Shown here in pieces: positions 8,586 through 14,429 of a stretch of DNA of 14,951 bases (position 1 is its first letter; each line of letters opens with the position of its first letter). The position numbers and the translations under genes were made by a program. The stretch covers positions 1 to 14,951 of the forward strand of contig FR901588.1 of the NCBI GenBank assembly GCA_000438015.1, in the 5' to 3' direction. The notes beneath the pieces were generated by a model. The model worked only from the letters and a program-made list of their open reading frames with translations, searched no databases and was not told the origin of the DNA. This DNA is from Coraliomargarita sp. CAG:312 (GTDB lineage Bacteria > Verrucomicrobiota > Verrucomicrobiia > Opitutales > Intestinicryptomonadaceae).

Positions 8586-8660
8586 TTGCAATCTGGGATT
8601 GCTGTTTCCCTTATGGCAATAATATCCCGCTTGGCGGAATTCCCCAAGCGGTTTTTTTTT
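8586..8660 (+). ncRNA. Candidate small RNA between the two clpB-side terminators
   Basis: A perfect TATAAT lies at 8580-8585, between the clpB terminator and a second strong terminator. Transcription from it would start near 8591-8593, within or just before a small perfect hairpin (GCAATC, loop TGG, GATTGC; 8588-8602), and end in the T-run near 8660, giving an RNA of about 70 nt. No good -35 box sits at the proper distance (only TTGCTC at a 20-bp spacing), and no reading frame is present. The alternative is a backup terminator region for clpB. Family not recognised. Confidence 0.25.
8627..8660 (+). terminator. Strong second intrinsic terminator
   Basis: CCGCTTGG (8627-8634) and CCAAGCGG (8644-8651) form a perfect 8-bp stem directly followed by a run of nine to ten T (8652-8661). 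It is much stronger than needed as backup for clpB and would be the natural end of any RNA started at the TATAAT upstream. Confidence 0.85.
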
Positions 8661-8831
8661 TGTTTTCTTTGCGCAATTTAAAGAGTGGATGAATCTGCGG
8701 ATTGTCCGCCGGGCGCAGTTTCTCTTTTTTCCGTTGCAGTTCGCAGCTTCGTGCGTTAAATGGCGCGCCGGGCATTGCGTATGATAAAATTCGTTTTTTT
8801 TTTTGAAGGAGGGAAAATCTTAGGATGCATT

Positions 8832-9899
8832 TTAGCTGTTTTCCGCGAATGCTTCAAGCTCAACTTCAAAAAGCAAATCGTCGCGGCAGACTATGCTAAA
8901 AGACGGACAATGGGCAATATTCAGGTTTTCCTTAGCCATCCAAGCCTTAAAAACTTCGTAATATTCGGGGCGAAGGCAGTATGCGACACTACGGACGGTA
9001 TTTTTTAAAGTCATGCCTCTGCTTTCCAGTATTGCCGAAATTACTTTCATAGTAAGATCGACTTGCCTTTCTATATCCCCTACAAATGCGGTTTTGCCTC
9101 CCGGTTCTATGCTTGCTGTGCCCGATACCATTATTCGCCGCGAGATTGGCGTAGAGATTTCAACTGCGCGTGAAAAAGAGCTTCCGTATTTCGGAGCTCC
9201 GCATTGCAGCGGCGACTCAAGCTCGCATACGGATATTTTTTTTGACGGGCTTTTTATTGCTATGGCTCCGCTCATAATCTTTTTCCCGGTAGGGTTGGGC
9301 GCGCCTATGCCTGTGCTTGCAGGAAGAAGCCCGTCGAATATTTTTCTTTCGGTATAGAAATCGGTGCGAGCCTTATTAAAAGGGTCGTACCAAGCCAAAA
9401 TATCGTCGTTATAAAACCAAGTGCGGGCAATGTCGTTGTATTTGTATCCAAACAGCCACAAAGTGTCTTCGAGTTCGTTCAAATTATCAATGGTGTGTTG
9501 GTAGCCGTCGGATGTCGCGCGCGGAGCTGTCACGCCGAATGTGCGGCAATAAGAGCCGTACTCGTCGGAATATTCAACAGCCGCGCTTCCGGAAGGCGTG
9601 CGCTTGAATTTAGGTTCAGCGCCTTTTACTGCAGTTATATGCGCCCCTGCGAGCTCTGGTTTGTCTTTTTCGTTTAGCGGGCATATCCAATTTATTGGAT
9701 ATTGGGCGTCTTTTGTAAATTCTTCTATTGCTGGTTTAATTCCGCTTCCGCCGAAAACTTCCAGCGTTATAATTTTTGCCCCCAATGCGGCCAGTTCATC
9801 TGCAGATTTCTTCAACTGTAATTTTGCTGAATTTGGCGAATCAAATATTAGAGCTTGGTGGATTTCGCTTAGAGAAGGGCTTATTTTTAGTTCCTGCAT
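8832..9899 (-). CDS. RidA-superfamily / chorismatase-like protein
   Basis: From ATG at 9899 the protein has 355 aa. Its second half carries a pattern I associate with the FkbO/Hyg5/XanB2-type chorismatase family and related large RidA (YjgF) fold proteins: ARTWFYNDDILAWYDPFNKA, then LPASTGIGAPNP, then SPLQCGAPKYGSSFSRAVEI, then VSGTASIEPGGKTAFVGD, and a final CRDDLLFEVELEAFA. Chorismatases hydrolyse or eliminate from chorismate in secondary metabolism; many relatives are uncharacterised, so I do not assign a reaction. No signal peptide or membrane segment is seen. A longer frame runs to TTG 9977, but that TTG is part of a TTGACA box, so I prefer 9899 although no Shine-Dalgarno precedes it. 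It stands alone: a terminator separates it from the EF-hand gene upstream, and no aromatic-pathway gene is nearby. Confidence 0.8.
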   Translation of the reverse strand: MQELKISPSLSEIHQALIFDSPNSAKLQLKKSADELAALGAKIITLEVFGGSGIKPAIEEFTKDAQYPINWICPLNEKDKPELAGAHITAVKGAEPKFKRTPSGSAAVEYSDEYGSYCRTFGVTAPRATSDGYQHTIDNLNELEDTLWLFGYKYNDIARTWFYNDDILAWYDPFNKARTDFYTERKIFDGLLPASTGIGAPNPTGKKIMSGAIAIKSPSKKISVCELESPLQCGAPKYGSSFSRAVEISTPISRRIMVSGTASIEPGGKTAFVGDIERQVDLTMKVISAILESRGMTLKNTVRSVAYCLRPEYYEVFKAWMAKENLNIAHCPSFSIVCRDDLLFEVELEAFAENS

Positions 9900-9948
9900 G
9901 GTGAAAATTTTTATATATGGACGAATTCTAAAATATTCGGCTTTTATC

Positions 9949-9977
9949 CGCATAAAAAACGAAGATTCAAATGTCAA
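9949..9977 (-). promoter_or_regulatory. Candidate promoter of the chorismatase-like gene
   Basis: On the minus strand a perfect TTGACA (9977-9972) is followed after 17 bp by TATGCG (9954-9949), which matches only half of the -10 consensus. Transcription would begin near 9942, leaving about 40 nt before ATG 9899. The perfect -35 box coincides with the TTG that the longest reading frame would use as start, which favours the shorter protein. Confidence 0.35.
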
Positions 9978-10050
9978 CCTCCCGACGAGTCAATGCACTC
10001 AATACTAAATAATCGGGCATGTCAATAATAAGCTATTGGAAATTGTAAAA

Positions 10051-10088
10051 AAAGGCGCCCGCTTTTAAGCATATGACGGGCCGCCTTT
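10051..10088. terminator. Intrinsic terminator after the EF-hand gene
   Basis: AAAGGCGCCCG (10051-10061) and CGGGCCGCCTTT (10077-10088) are complementary with a single bulge. Read on the minus strand, the hairpin is followed by a run of seven T, which fits termination of the EF-hand transcript ending at 10116. It also insulates the chorismatase-like gene from upstream transcription. In the + direction there is no T-run. Confidence 0.75.
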
Positions 10089-10115
10089 GGAAAAAATCAT
10101 TGCCAGCTGTTTTTA

Positions 10116-10751
10116 TTATTTTTTTGCCGGAGGCGGCGGAGGAGGCGGGACGGCGTTGCCAATCATCCGTTTCATCATATTTTGAACTTCGGGGTCTTGG
10201 ATTAGGTTGTTGCGTTCCGCGTCGCTGAGCTTTCCGTCTCCGTCGGCGTCGTATTTCTTTATAAGTGCTTCGCGCTTTGCCCTCGCATCCTGGAACATTG
10301 CCCGGCGTTCGTTGTCGTCGAGCTTTCCGTCTCCGTTCTTGTCGAACTTTGCCAACATTTCCTTGCTAGGCTTGAATTTGCGGCGCGGAGGTATGTGCTT
10401 GCGCTGCTTGTCAAAAAGTTTTCTCTGCTCGTCTAGGAACGCAGATAATTCGGTTTGGTCAAGTTTCCCGTCTCCGTCAACGTCGAATTTCTTTATTACG
10501 TCTTTGGCGTGGTTTTTCTTGAGCTGTTCAAGGTCGGCAGATTTGTCTTTGAGCGCTTCGCGCGCGGCGGCGCGCTCCTGCTCGTTAAGGCGCCCATCGC
10601 CGTCCTTGTCGAATTGCTTCATGAGCTGTATGCGGGTTGCGGGATCCATTCCGGCGAAAATGCCACCGTCCTTTTTGGGTTCGGGCCGGATTTGCGCCGA
10701 TGCCAAGATTCCTGCCGCCGCAATTATCAATGTAAGTAGTGTTTTTTTCAT
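10116..10751 (-). CDS. Secreted four-EF-hand calcium-binding protein
   Basis: 211 aa. It begins with a short signal peptide (MKKTLLTLIIAAAGILASAQ, likely cleaved after ASA), so it is exported to the periplasm or beyond; there is no lipobox Cys. Four canonical EF-hand loops follow, each D-x-[DN]-G-D-G-[KR]-L-x-x-x-E: 48-59, 90-101, 137-148 and 168-179. The spacers between loops are Lys/Arg/Glu-rich helices, and the C-terminus ends in seven Pro followed by AKK. All calcium-ligand positions look intact, so Ca2+ binding is likely. Similar secreted EF-hand proteins are common in Planctomycetota and Verrucomicrobiota, but their roles are mostly unknown. It is monocistronic, with a terminator after it, and is divergent from the RelE-like/pssA/lptF cluster across about 200 bp. 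Confidence 0.9.
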   Translation of the reverse strand: MKKTLLTLIIAAAGILASAQIRPEPKKDGGIFAGMDPATRIQLMKQFDKDGDGRLNEQERAAAREALKDKSADLEQLKKNHAKDVIKKFDVDGDGKLDQTELSAFLDEQRKLFDKQRKHIPPRRKFKPSKEMLAKFDKNGDGKLDDNERRAMFQDARAKREALIKKYDADGDGKLSDAERNNLIQDPEVQNMMKRMIGNAVPPPPPPPAKK

Positions 10752-10954
10752 AATTTTATGCGGGTAAAAACTTCTTGTTTGGTGCTAAAAGATTTCAAAC
10801 GGTTCTTTGCTTAACTTTCAAGAAATCTTTAGGTTTGTTATTTGGTCTCTGCACCTAAAAAACGGGCAATATCAAAAAAAGTTTCAAAAATTATTTTGTT
10901 TGAAGAATCTTTCGATAAATGCTTATGTAGGGCGCATTAAATTGGAAGCACTAT

Positions 10955-11311
10955 ATGTATCAGGTCACGTTCAGCAATCAGAGTATGGCGGAAATAAACA
11001 AGCTCGATAAGCTTTCTCAGCTTGAGATAATCGACAGTTTCGGCTCTCTAACCGCGTCTCAGCTTGAGAATGGAATGCCCGATCTCGGTAAAATCCACAG
11101 GGCCGGAAAAGTTTACTACCGTTTGCGCACTGGAGACTACCGCATATATTTTGAACTTCTTGAGGAAAAGCAGACGCTCCACGCGCACTATATCTTGCAT
11201 CAGCATACCCTTGCGGATTTTGTTTTCCGCTTTAAGCTTCCGTTCCGAGAGGAGACTATGCTTGAGCAGGAAGACAACTTTTGGAATTATCTTGAATCTC
11301 TAAAGAAATGA
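10955..11311 (+). CDS. RelE/ParE-fold toxin-like protein
   Basis: 118 aa. The first 90 residues have the layout of the RelE/ParE superfamily: a starting beta strand YQVTFSNQS, a helical pair, then the hallmark strands KVYYRLRTGDYRIYFEL (52-68) and LHAHYILHQHTLADFVFR. Residues 93-118 form a helical extension not usual for short toxins. Catalytic residues of mRNA-cleaving RelE cannot be assigned by eye, so toxicity is not claimed. No antitoxin-like gene sits upstream or downstream; the 200-bp upstream region has no credible ORF. GGAAG at 10944-10948, six bases before ATG, is a good ribosome-binding site. The stop overlaps the pssA start (ATGA), indicating translational coupling with phospholipid synthesis. 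It could be a domesticated RelE-fold RNA-binding or regulatory protein. Confidence 0.75.
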   Translation: MYQVTFSNQSMAEINKLDKLSQLEIIDSFGSLTASQLENGMPDLGKIHRAGKVYYRLRTGDYRIYFELLEEKQTLHAHYILHQHTLADFVFRFKLPFREETMLEQEDNFWNYLESLKK

Positions 11312-12276
11312 GCAAAGAACGCGACGATAGCCCAAGGCTTTGGGAAAATGTCCATCAAGCGAGCAAGATTTACATTTTGCCAAACGCCTTTACTGCGGGG
11401 AATTTGTTTTTCGGATTTCTTTCGATAATCCTTTGCATCCAGGGAAAGTTTAACGCGGATTCTGACAACCGGACCGTGGAACAGCTGGCTACTTTGATTA
11501 CGCCGTCAAATGCTTCTCCGGAGCCAAGCACGTCGTATTATATGCTCGCTATATTTTGCATATTGATGTCGTTCTTCTGCGACGCGTTCGACGGAAGGGT
11601 GGCTCGCGCCAGCGGCAAGCTTTCGCTCTTTGGAAAAGAGTTCGACTCTCTCGCCGACAGCGTGTCTTTCGGCATTGCCCCGTGCCTGTTAATGTTTTTT
11701 TTAATACTTCAGCCAACTGAAACGATGCCTGAATTTTACAGAAATCTTCTGCAAAACACAGGCTGGCTCATAGGGTTCATATTTATGCTATGCGCATCAA
11801 TAAGGCTGGCGCGCTTTAATGTTTTGACAAATCCATATATCGTCGGGCATGAAAAATATGAAACAGGGGATTTTTCCGGGCTTCCAGCCCCAGCGGCTGC
11901 GGGGGCGGTTGCTTCAATAGCGCTTACTATGCTTAGTCTCGAGTTGCGCGATTACACCCCTCTGATACTGATTCCGTTGATGCTGCTAATTGCCTGGCTT
12001 ATGGTCAGCAACATCCCTTATTCTTCTTTTAAGCATATAAACTGGACTACAAGCATGCGTTTCCGTTCTTTTGTGGTGCTTATAGTGTGTATCATTCTGA
12101 TTTTCGCATTGCGCGAGTACAGTTTTGCGATAATATTTCTGGCGTATGTTTTTTACGCCCCGATAAAATATCTGCCCCGCGGCCTTAAAATTGTAAAGTA
12201 CAAGCTGAAAAAACAACAGGCGGGATTGGTTGCTCAGGAAGCGAATTCCGCAAAGAAAACGCACGGCAAGAAATAA
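11308..12276 (+). CDS. pssA: CDP-diacylglycerol-serine O-phosphatidyltransferase
   Basis: Integral membrane enzyme that makes phosphatidylserine from CDP-diacylglycerol and serine, the first committed step to phosphatidylethanolamine. The CDP-alcohol phosphotransferase signature is complete: D92-x2-D95-G-x2-A-R-x8-G-x3-D113-x3-D117. The 322-aa chain has several hydrophobic helices before and after it. The N-terminal NAFTAGNLFFGFLSI segment is typical of the PssA subfamily, as opposed to PgsA. A polar insertion (about 50-75) separates the first two helices, and the C-terminus is Lys-rich. The ATG overlaps the stop of the RelE-fold gene by 4 bases, and its own stop overlaps the next gene by 1 base, so the three genes form one operon. 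A psd gene is not in the window. Confidence 0.93.
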   Translation: MSKERDDSPRLWENVHQASKIYILPNAFTAGNLFFGFLSIILCIQGKFNADSDNRTVEQLATLITPSNASPEPSTSYYMLAIFCILMSFFCDAFDGRVARASGKLSLFGKEFDSLADSVSFGIAPCLLMFFLILQPTETMPEFYRNLLQNTGWLIGFIFMLCASIRLARFNVLTNPYIVGHEKYETGDFSGLPAPAAAGAVASIALTMLSLELRDYTPLILIPLMLLIAWLMVSNIPYSSFKHINWTTSMRFRSFVVLIVCIILIFALREYSFAIIFLAYVFYAPIKYLPRGLKIVKYKLKKQQAGLVAQEANSAKKTHGKK

Positions 12277-13421
12277 TGGGAACGCTGAACAAATATATAT
12301 TAAAGCAGGTTGCCGCTGCGTCTTTTATGACAGTGGCGCTGTTCGTTTTTGTGCTTGTGGTGGGAAACCTTGTAAAAGAGGTTATGGGAGATTTGGCCGC
12401 AGGGAGAATGTCGATAGGTTTTTTCCTGCAGATAGTCGCCCTCATTATTCCCGGCGTGATTCCATACGCGCTCCCTTTGGGAATGCTTACAGGCATACTG
12501 CTAGTATTCGGCAGGATGTCCGCCCAGAGCGAGGTCGTGGCTATTAAAGCGTGCGGAAGATCCATATATACAATGGCAGCTCCCGTATTTTTTCTTGCGA
12601 TTTGCGCGTCGCTTTTTTCTGTGGCGATAAATTTTTATTATGCTCCGGTAGCGGACAGAACCTATAAGGCTGCTTTAAAAAATCTAATACGCAACAATCC
12701 GCTTCAGTTTATCCAGCCGGGATCGTTTATACGCGAATTTCCTGGCTATGTCATTTACGCCAACTCATCTGATGACGGAGAGCTGGTGAGTTTTAGAATT
12801 TGGGAGTTGGACGCCCAGGGAAGGGCAAAAGTCTCAATTCAATCCGACAGGGCCACTCTTACTTTTGACGACGTTTCAGACGAAATCCTATTGACGCTGA
12901 AAAACGGAAGCGCCGAACGCTCGCGCGCGGACGATCCGGAAAGTTTGCGCAAGCCTCTGCCTTCAGCGCGTTTCGACGAACTTGTCATAAAACTTCCCCT
13001 TAACGATATAATGGGGAAAATTGAAAACGGAGGAACGCCTTTAAAAAGAATGAACTTCCAGGAGCTCATGCAGGCGCGTACAACTTGGCATCCGCGCCCT
13101 CCGGGAGAAACCACGCCGGAACTAGCGTACCGCGACAGGATACAGGTCCAAATGCAGATTCAACGGAATTTTGCCATGGCGTTTTCGATATTTTCAATGG
13201 TCGTCCTGGCTGTGCCTCTCGGCATAAAGGCGTCGCGTTCGGAGACGTTTGCGAATTTGGCAATTGCGCTGGCGCTTGCTCTTTCGTACTATCTTCTAAT
13301 TGTTTTGATTTCCTGGCTGGAGAAGTATCCGCATTGCCGGCCGGATCTATTGGTTTGGATTCCAAACCTCCTTTTCCAATCTCTTGGAGTTATTTTGATT
13401 TGGCGTTCATCTAAAAATTGA
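12276..13421 (+). CDS. LptF/LptG-family LPS export permease
   Basis: 381 aa with the YjgP/YjgQ permease architecture. Three N-terminal membrane helices (about 12-130) include LPLGMLTGILLVFGRMSAQSE, the conserved coupling region of the family, where SE-x-x-A-x-K-A-x-G is recognisable. A soluble periplasmic beta-jellyroll follows (about 145-270) and then three C-terminal helices (about 295-380). The protein forms half of the inner-membrane LptB2FG exporter that lifts LPS toward the outer membrane. Length and N-terminus favour LptF, but LptG cannot be excluded, so no symbol is given. The start codon overlaps the pssA stop (TAATG). No partner permease or lptB is in the window. Presence supports a Gram-negative envelope. 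Confidence 0.9.
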   Translation: MGTLNKYILKQVAAASFMTVALFVFVLVVGNLVKEVMGDLAAGRMSIGFFLQIVALIIPGVIPYALPLGMLTGILLVFGRMSAQSEVVAIKACGRSIYTMAAPVFFLAICASLFSVAINFYYAPVADRTYKAALKNLIRNNPLQFIQPGSFIREFPGYVIYANSSDDGELVSFRIWELDAQGRAKVSIQSDRATLTFDDVSDEILLTLKNGSAERSRADDPESLRKPLPSARFDELVIKLPLNDIMGKIENGGTPLKRMNFQELMQARTTWHPRPPGETTPELAYRDRIQVQMQIQRNFAMAFSIFSMVVLAVPLGIKASRSETFANLAIALALALSYYLLIVLISWLEKYPHCRPDLLVWIPNLLFQSLGVILIWRSSKN

Positions 13422-13440
13422 ACAATGCTATTTTAACTGT

Positions 13441-13466
13441 CCGTTCGTCCGCATTTTTAGGAACGG
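13441..13466 (+). terminator. Possible terminator hairpin after lptF-like gene
   Basis: CCGTTC (13441-13446) and GAACGG (13461-13466) form a perfect 6-bp stem about 20 bases after the stop codon. The following sequence has only a short ATTTT several bases later, so termination would be weak. Confidence 0.3.
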
Positions 13467-13474
13467 CGCGGATT

Positions 13475-13687
13475 TTAGGGAATTTTCTCGGCTTTGCCGG
13501 CCGGATCTGAATTTCTGCGGATAAATAAACGGCGCGCATTATTTTTCAGCGCGCGTTTGGCTTTGCCCTGTGCGGCTTTTAAAACATCGGGGAAGCGCCC
13601 CGTAGAAACAGCAAGTTTGCCAATATGGGATTTTACAAATCGGAGAAATTTCAGCTCCGGACTTTTGTTGGCGAGGCCGGATAACAT
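13475..13687 (-). CDS. Doubtful small basic ORF
   Basis: A 70-codon minus-strand frame (start MLSGLANKSPELKF, end AGKAEKIP), very rich in Lys, Arg and Ala, with no recognised domain. In favour: an ATG about 35 bases after a possible promoter (TTGACC with an A-rich -10), and convergence with the preceding operon without overlap. Against: no convincing ribosome-binding site, a stable hairpin inside it (AAACG-CGCGC arms at 13527-13537 and 13549-13558), and a competing long frame on the other strand. It may be a chance frame in a degenerate intergenic repeat. Confidence 0.2.
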   Translation of the reverse strand: MLSGLANKSPELKFLRFVKSHIGKLAVSTGRFPDVLKAAQGKAKRALKNNARRLFIRRNSDPAGKAEKIP

Positions 13688-13757
13688 AAAAGGCCTATCT
13701 TTATTTAATTATTATTTTTTTATTGAAAAATATTTTATGAGGTCAAAAATATCTCCA

Positions 13758-13785
13758 TTGATTATTTCAAAGGATTTTATATTAT
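13758..13785 (+). promoter_or_regulatory. Candidate promoter of the 83-codon gene
   Basis: TTGATT (13758-13763) and TATTAT (13780-13785, five of six to consensus) with a 16-bp spacer, inside a strongly A/T-rich stretch. Transcription would start near 13792, about 30 bases before ATG 13822. Confidence 0.45.
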
Positions 13786-13821
13786 TATGGATGTCAATAA
13801 AGCCAAAAAGTCATAGAAAAA

Positions 13822-14073
13822 ATGGAAAGAACTTTTTCTTCCCACAAATTTATAAAAGAATATGCTTTTCAAAACCAAAAAGAGTATATAGAAGCACTGC
13901 AGGAAAAGGTGCAGAGTGGATCGCCTTTTGAAATAGTACACCAGCAAATAGGCAGGTTTTTGCTGGATAACGCCGAAGAGCTGCACATAAAGCATATAGG
14001 CGAGGAAATGAGCGATAATATATTCGGGCATAAAAATATGGTTGCGAAATGGGAAAACCTAAACGCCCAATAA
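13822..14073 (+). CDS. Small stand-alone protein of unknown function
   Basis: 83 aa, family not recognised. The sequence starts MERTFSSHKFIKEYAF and continues with a Gln/Glu/Lys-rich helix (NQKEYIEALQEKVQSG), a second amphipathic helix (IVHQQIGRFLLDNAEELHIK) and a third ending MVAKWENLN. There is no Cys, no signal peptide and no membrane segment, so it is probably a small soluble helical cytoplasmic protein. Balanced amino acid use and a candidate promoter on one side and a terminator on the other support a real monocistronic gene. The leader is A-rich with no Shine-Dalgarno, as for several other genes here. Its stop codon lies in the loop of the terminator hairpin. Neighbouring genes give no functional hint. 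Confidence 0.6.
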   Translation: MERTFSSHKFIKEYAFQNQKEYIEALQEKVQSGSPFEIVHQQIGRFLLDNAEELHIKHIGEEMSDNIFGHKNMVAKWENLNAQ

Positions 14074-14083
14074 CCGGGCGTTT
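14061..14083 (+). terminator. Terminator overlapping the end of the 83-codon gene
   Basis: AAACGCCC (14061-14068) and GGGCGTTT (14076-14083) form a perfect 8-bp stem with a 7-base loop. The TAA stop (14071-14073) is inside the loop, and the last codons form the left arm. A T-rich but short tail (TTTCTT) follows. A ribosome at the stop codon would disrupt the hairpin, so translation and termination may interact. Confidence 0.65.
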
Positions 14084-14429
14084 CTTGCTGATTGGAGAGT
14101 TCCCCCCACGCATAATTTTTAAACGTAGCGCCTTTTATAAACGGCGCAAAAAATAAGCCGGTATTCGGTTGAAGCTCCGCTTTTATTCGGATTTATTCAA
14201 GACAATACAAAATGAGGCTTTAAAAGTTTTCGCGTTCAAACGCGTCTCAAATTTTTCAAAAAAAGCGTTTTTTATAAATATTTCGGGGCTGGAAGTCCGA
14301 AACGGGTTGCCGATAAAAATTTTCGGAATGCGGCAGCCCAAAAGCGTTGAATTTCCGAAACTCCGCATCGCAATGCTGCCTGGAAATATTTTCCGCACGC
14401 GCGTGGCTTGGGGGGGGCAAAAAATGGGG
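14084..14429. other. Gene-poor stretch left of the GspM/PilO-like gene
   Basis: About 350 bp in which both strands have long but unconvincing frames that run into each other and into the neighbouring gene; I support none of them. Visible small structures are GCGCC/GGCGC arms at 14128-14132 and 14143-14147, CGCGTT/AACGCG arms near 14230-14245, the palindrome CACGCGCGTG (14396-14405) and a run of eight G (14410-14417), which on the minus strand lies about a dozen bases after the stop of the right-edge gene. No strong terminator for that gene is seen. Confidence 0.5.

Noticed and set aside
10207..10767. Long plus-strand frame (186 codons) antisense to the EF-hand gene
   Set aside because: Its Ser/Pro-rich repeats are the complement of the EF-hand loops; the minus-strand protein has a signal peptide and intact motifs.
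10807..11010. Antitoxin gene upstream of the RelE-fold protein
   Set aside because: The only upstream frame is 67 codons, overlaps the RelE-like gene in another frame, has no ribosome-binding site and no antitoxin-like domain.
13787..13816. Nine-codon leader peptide before the 83-codon gene
   Set aside because: The predicted transcript starts at about 13792, after its ATG, and it has no ribosome-binding site; such a short frame is expected by chance.
13494..13931. A 145-codon plus-strand frame covering the promoter and start of the 83-codon gene
   Set aside because: Composition changes abruptly along it, it crosses an A/T-rich promoter region, and its last third is an out-of-frame copy of the 83-codon gene.
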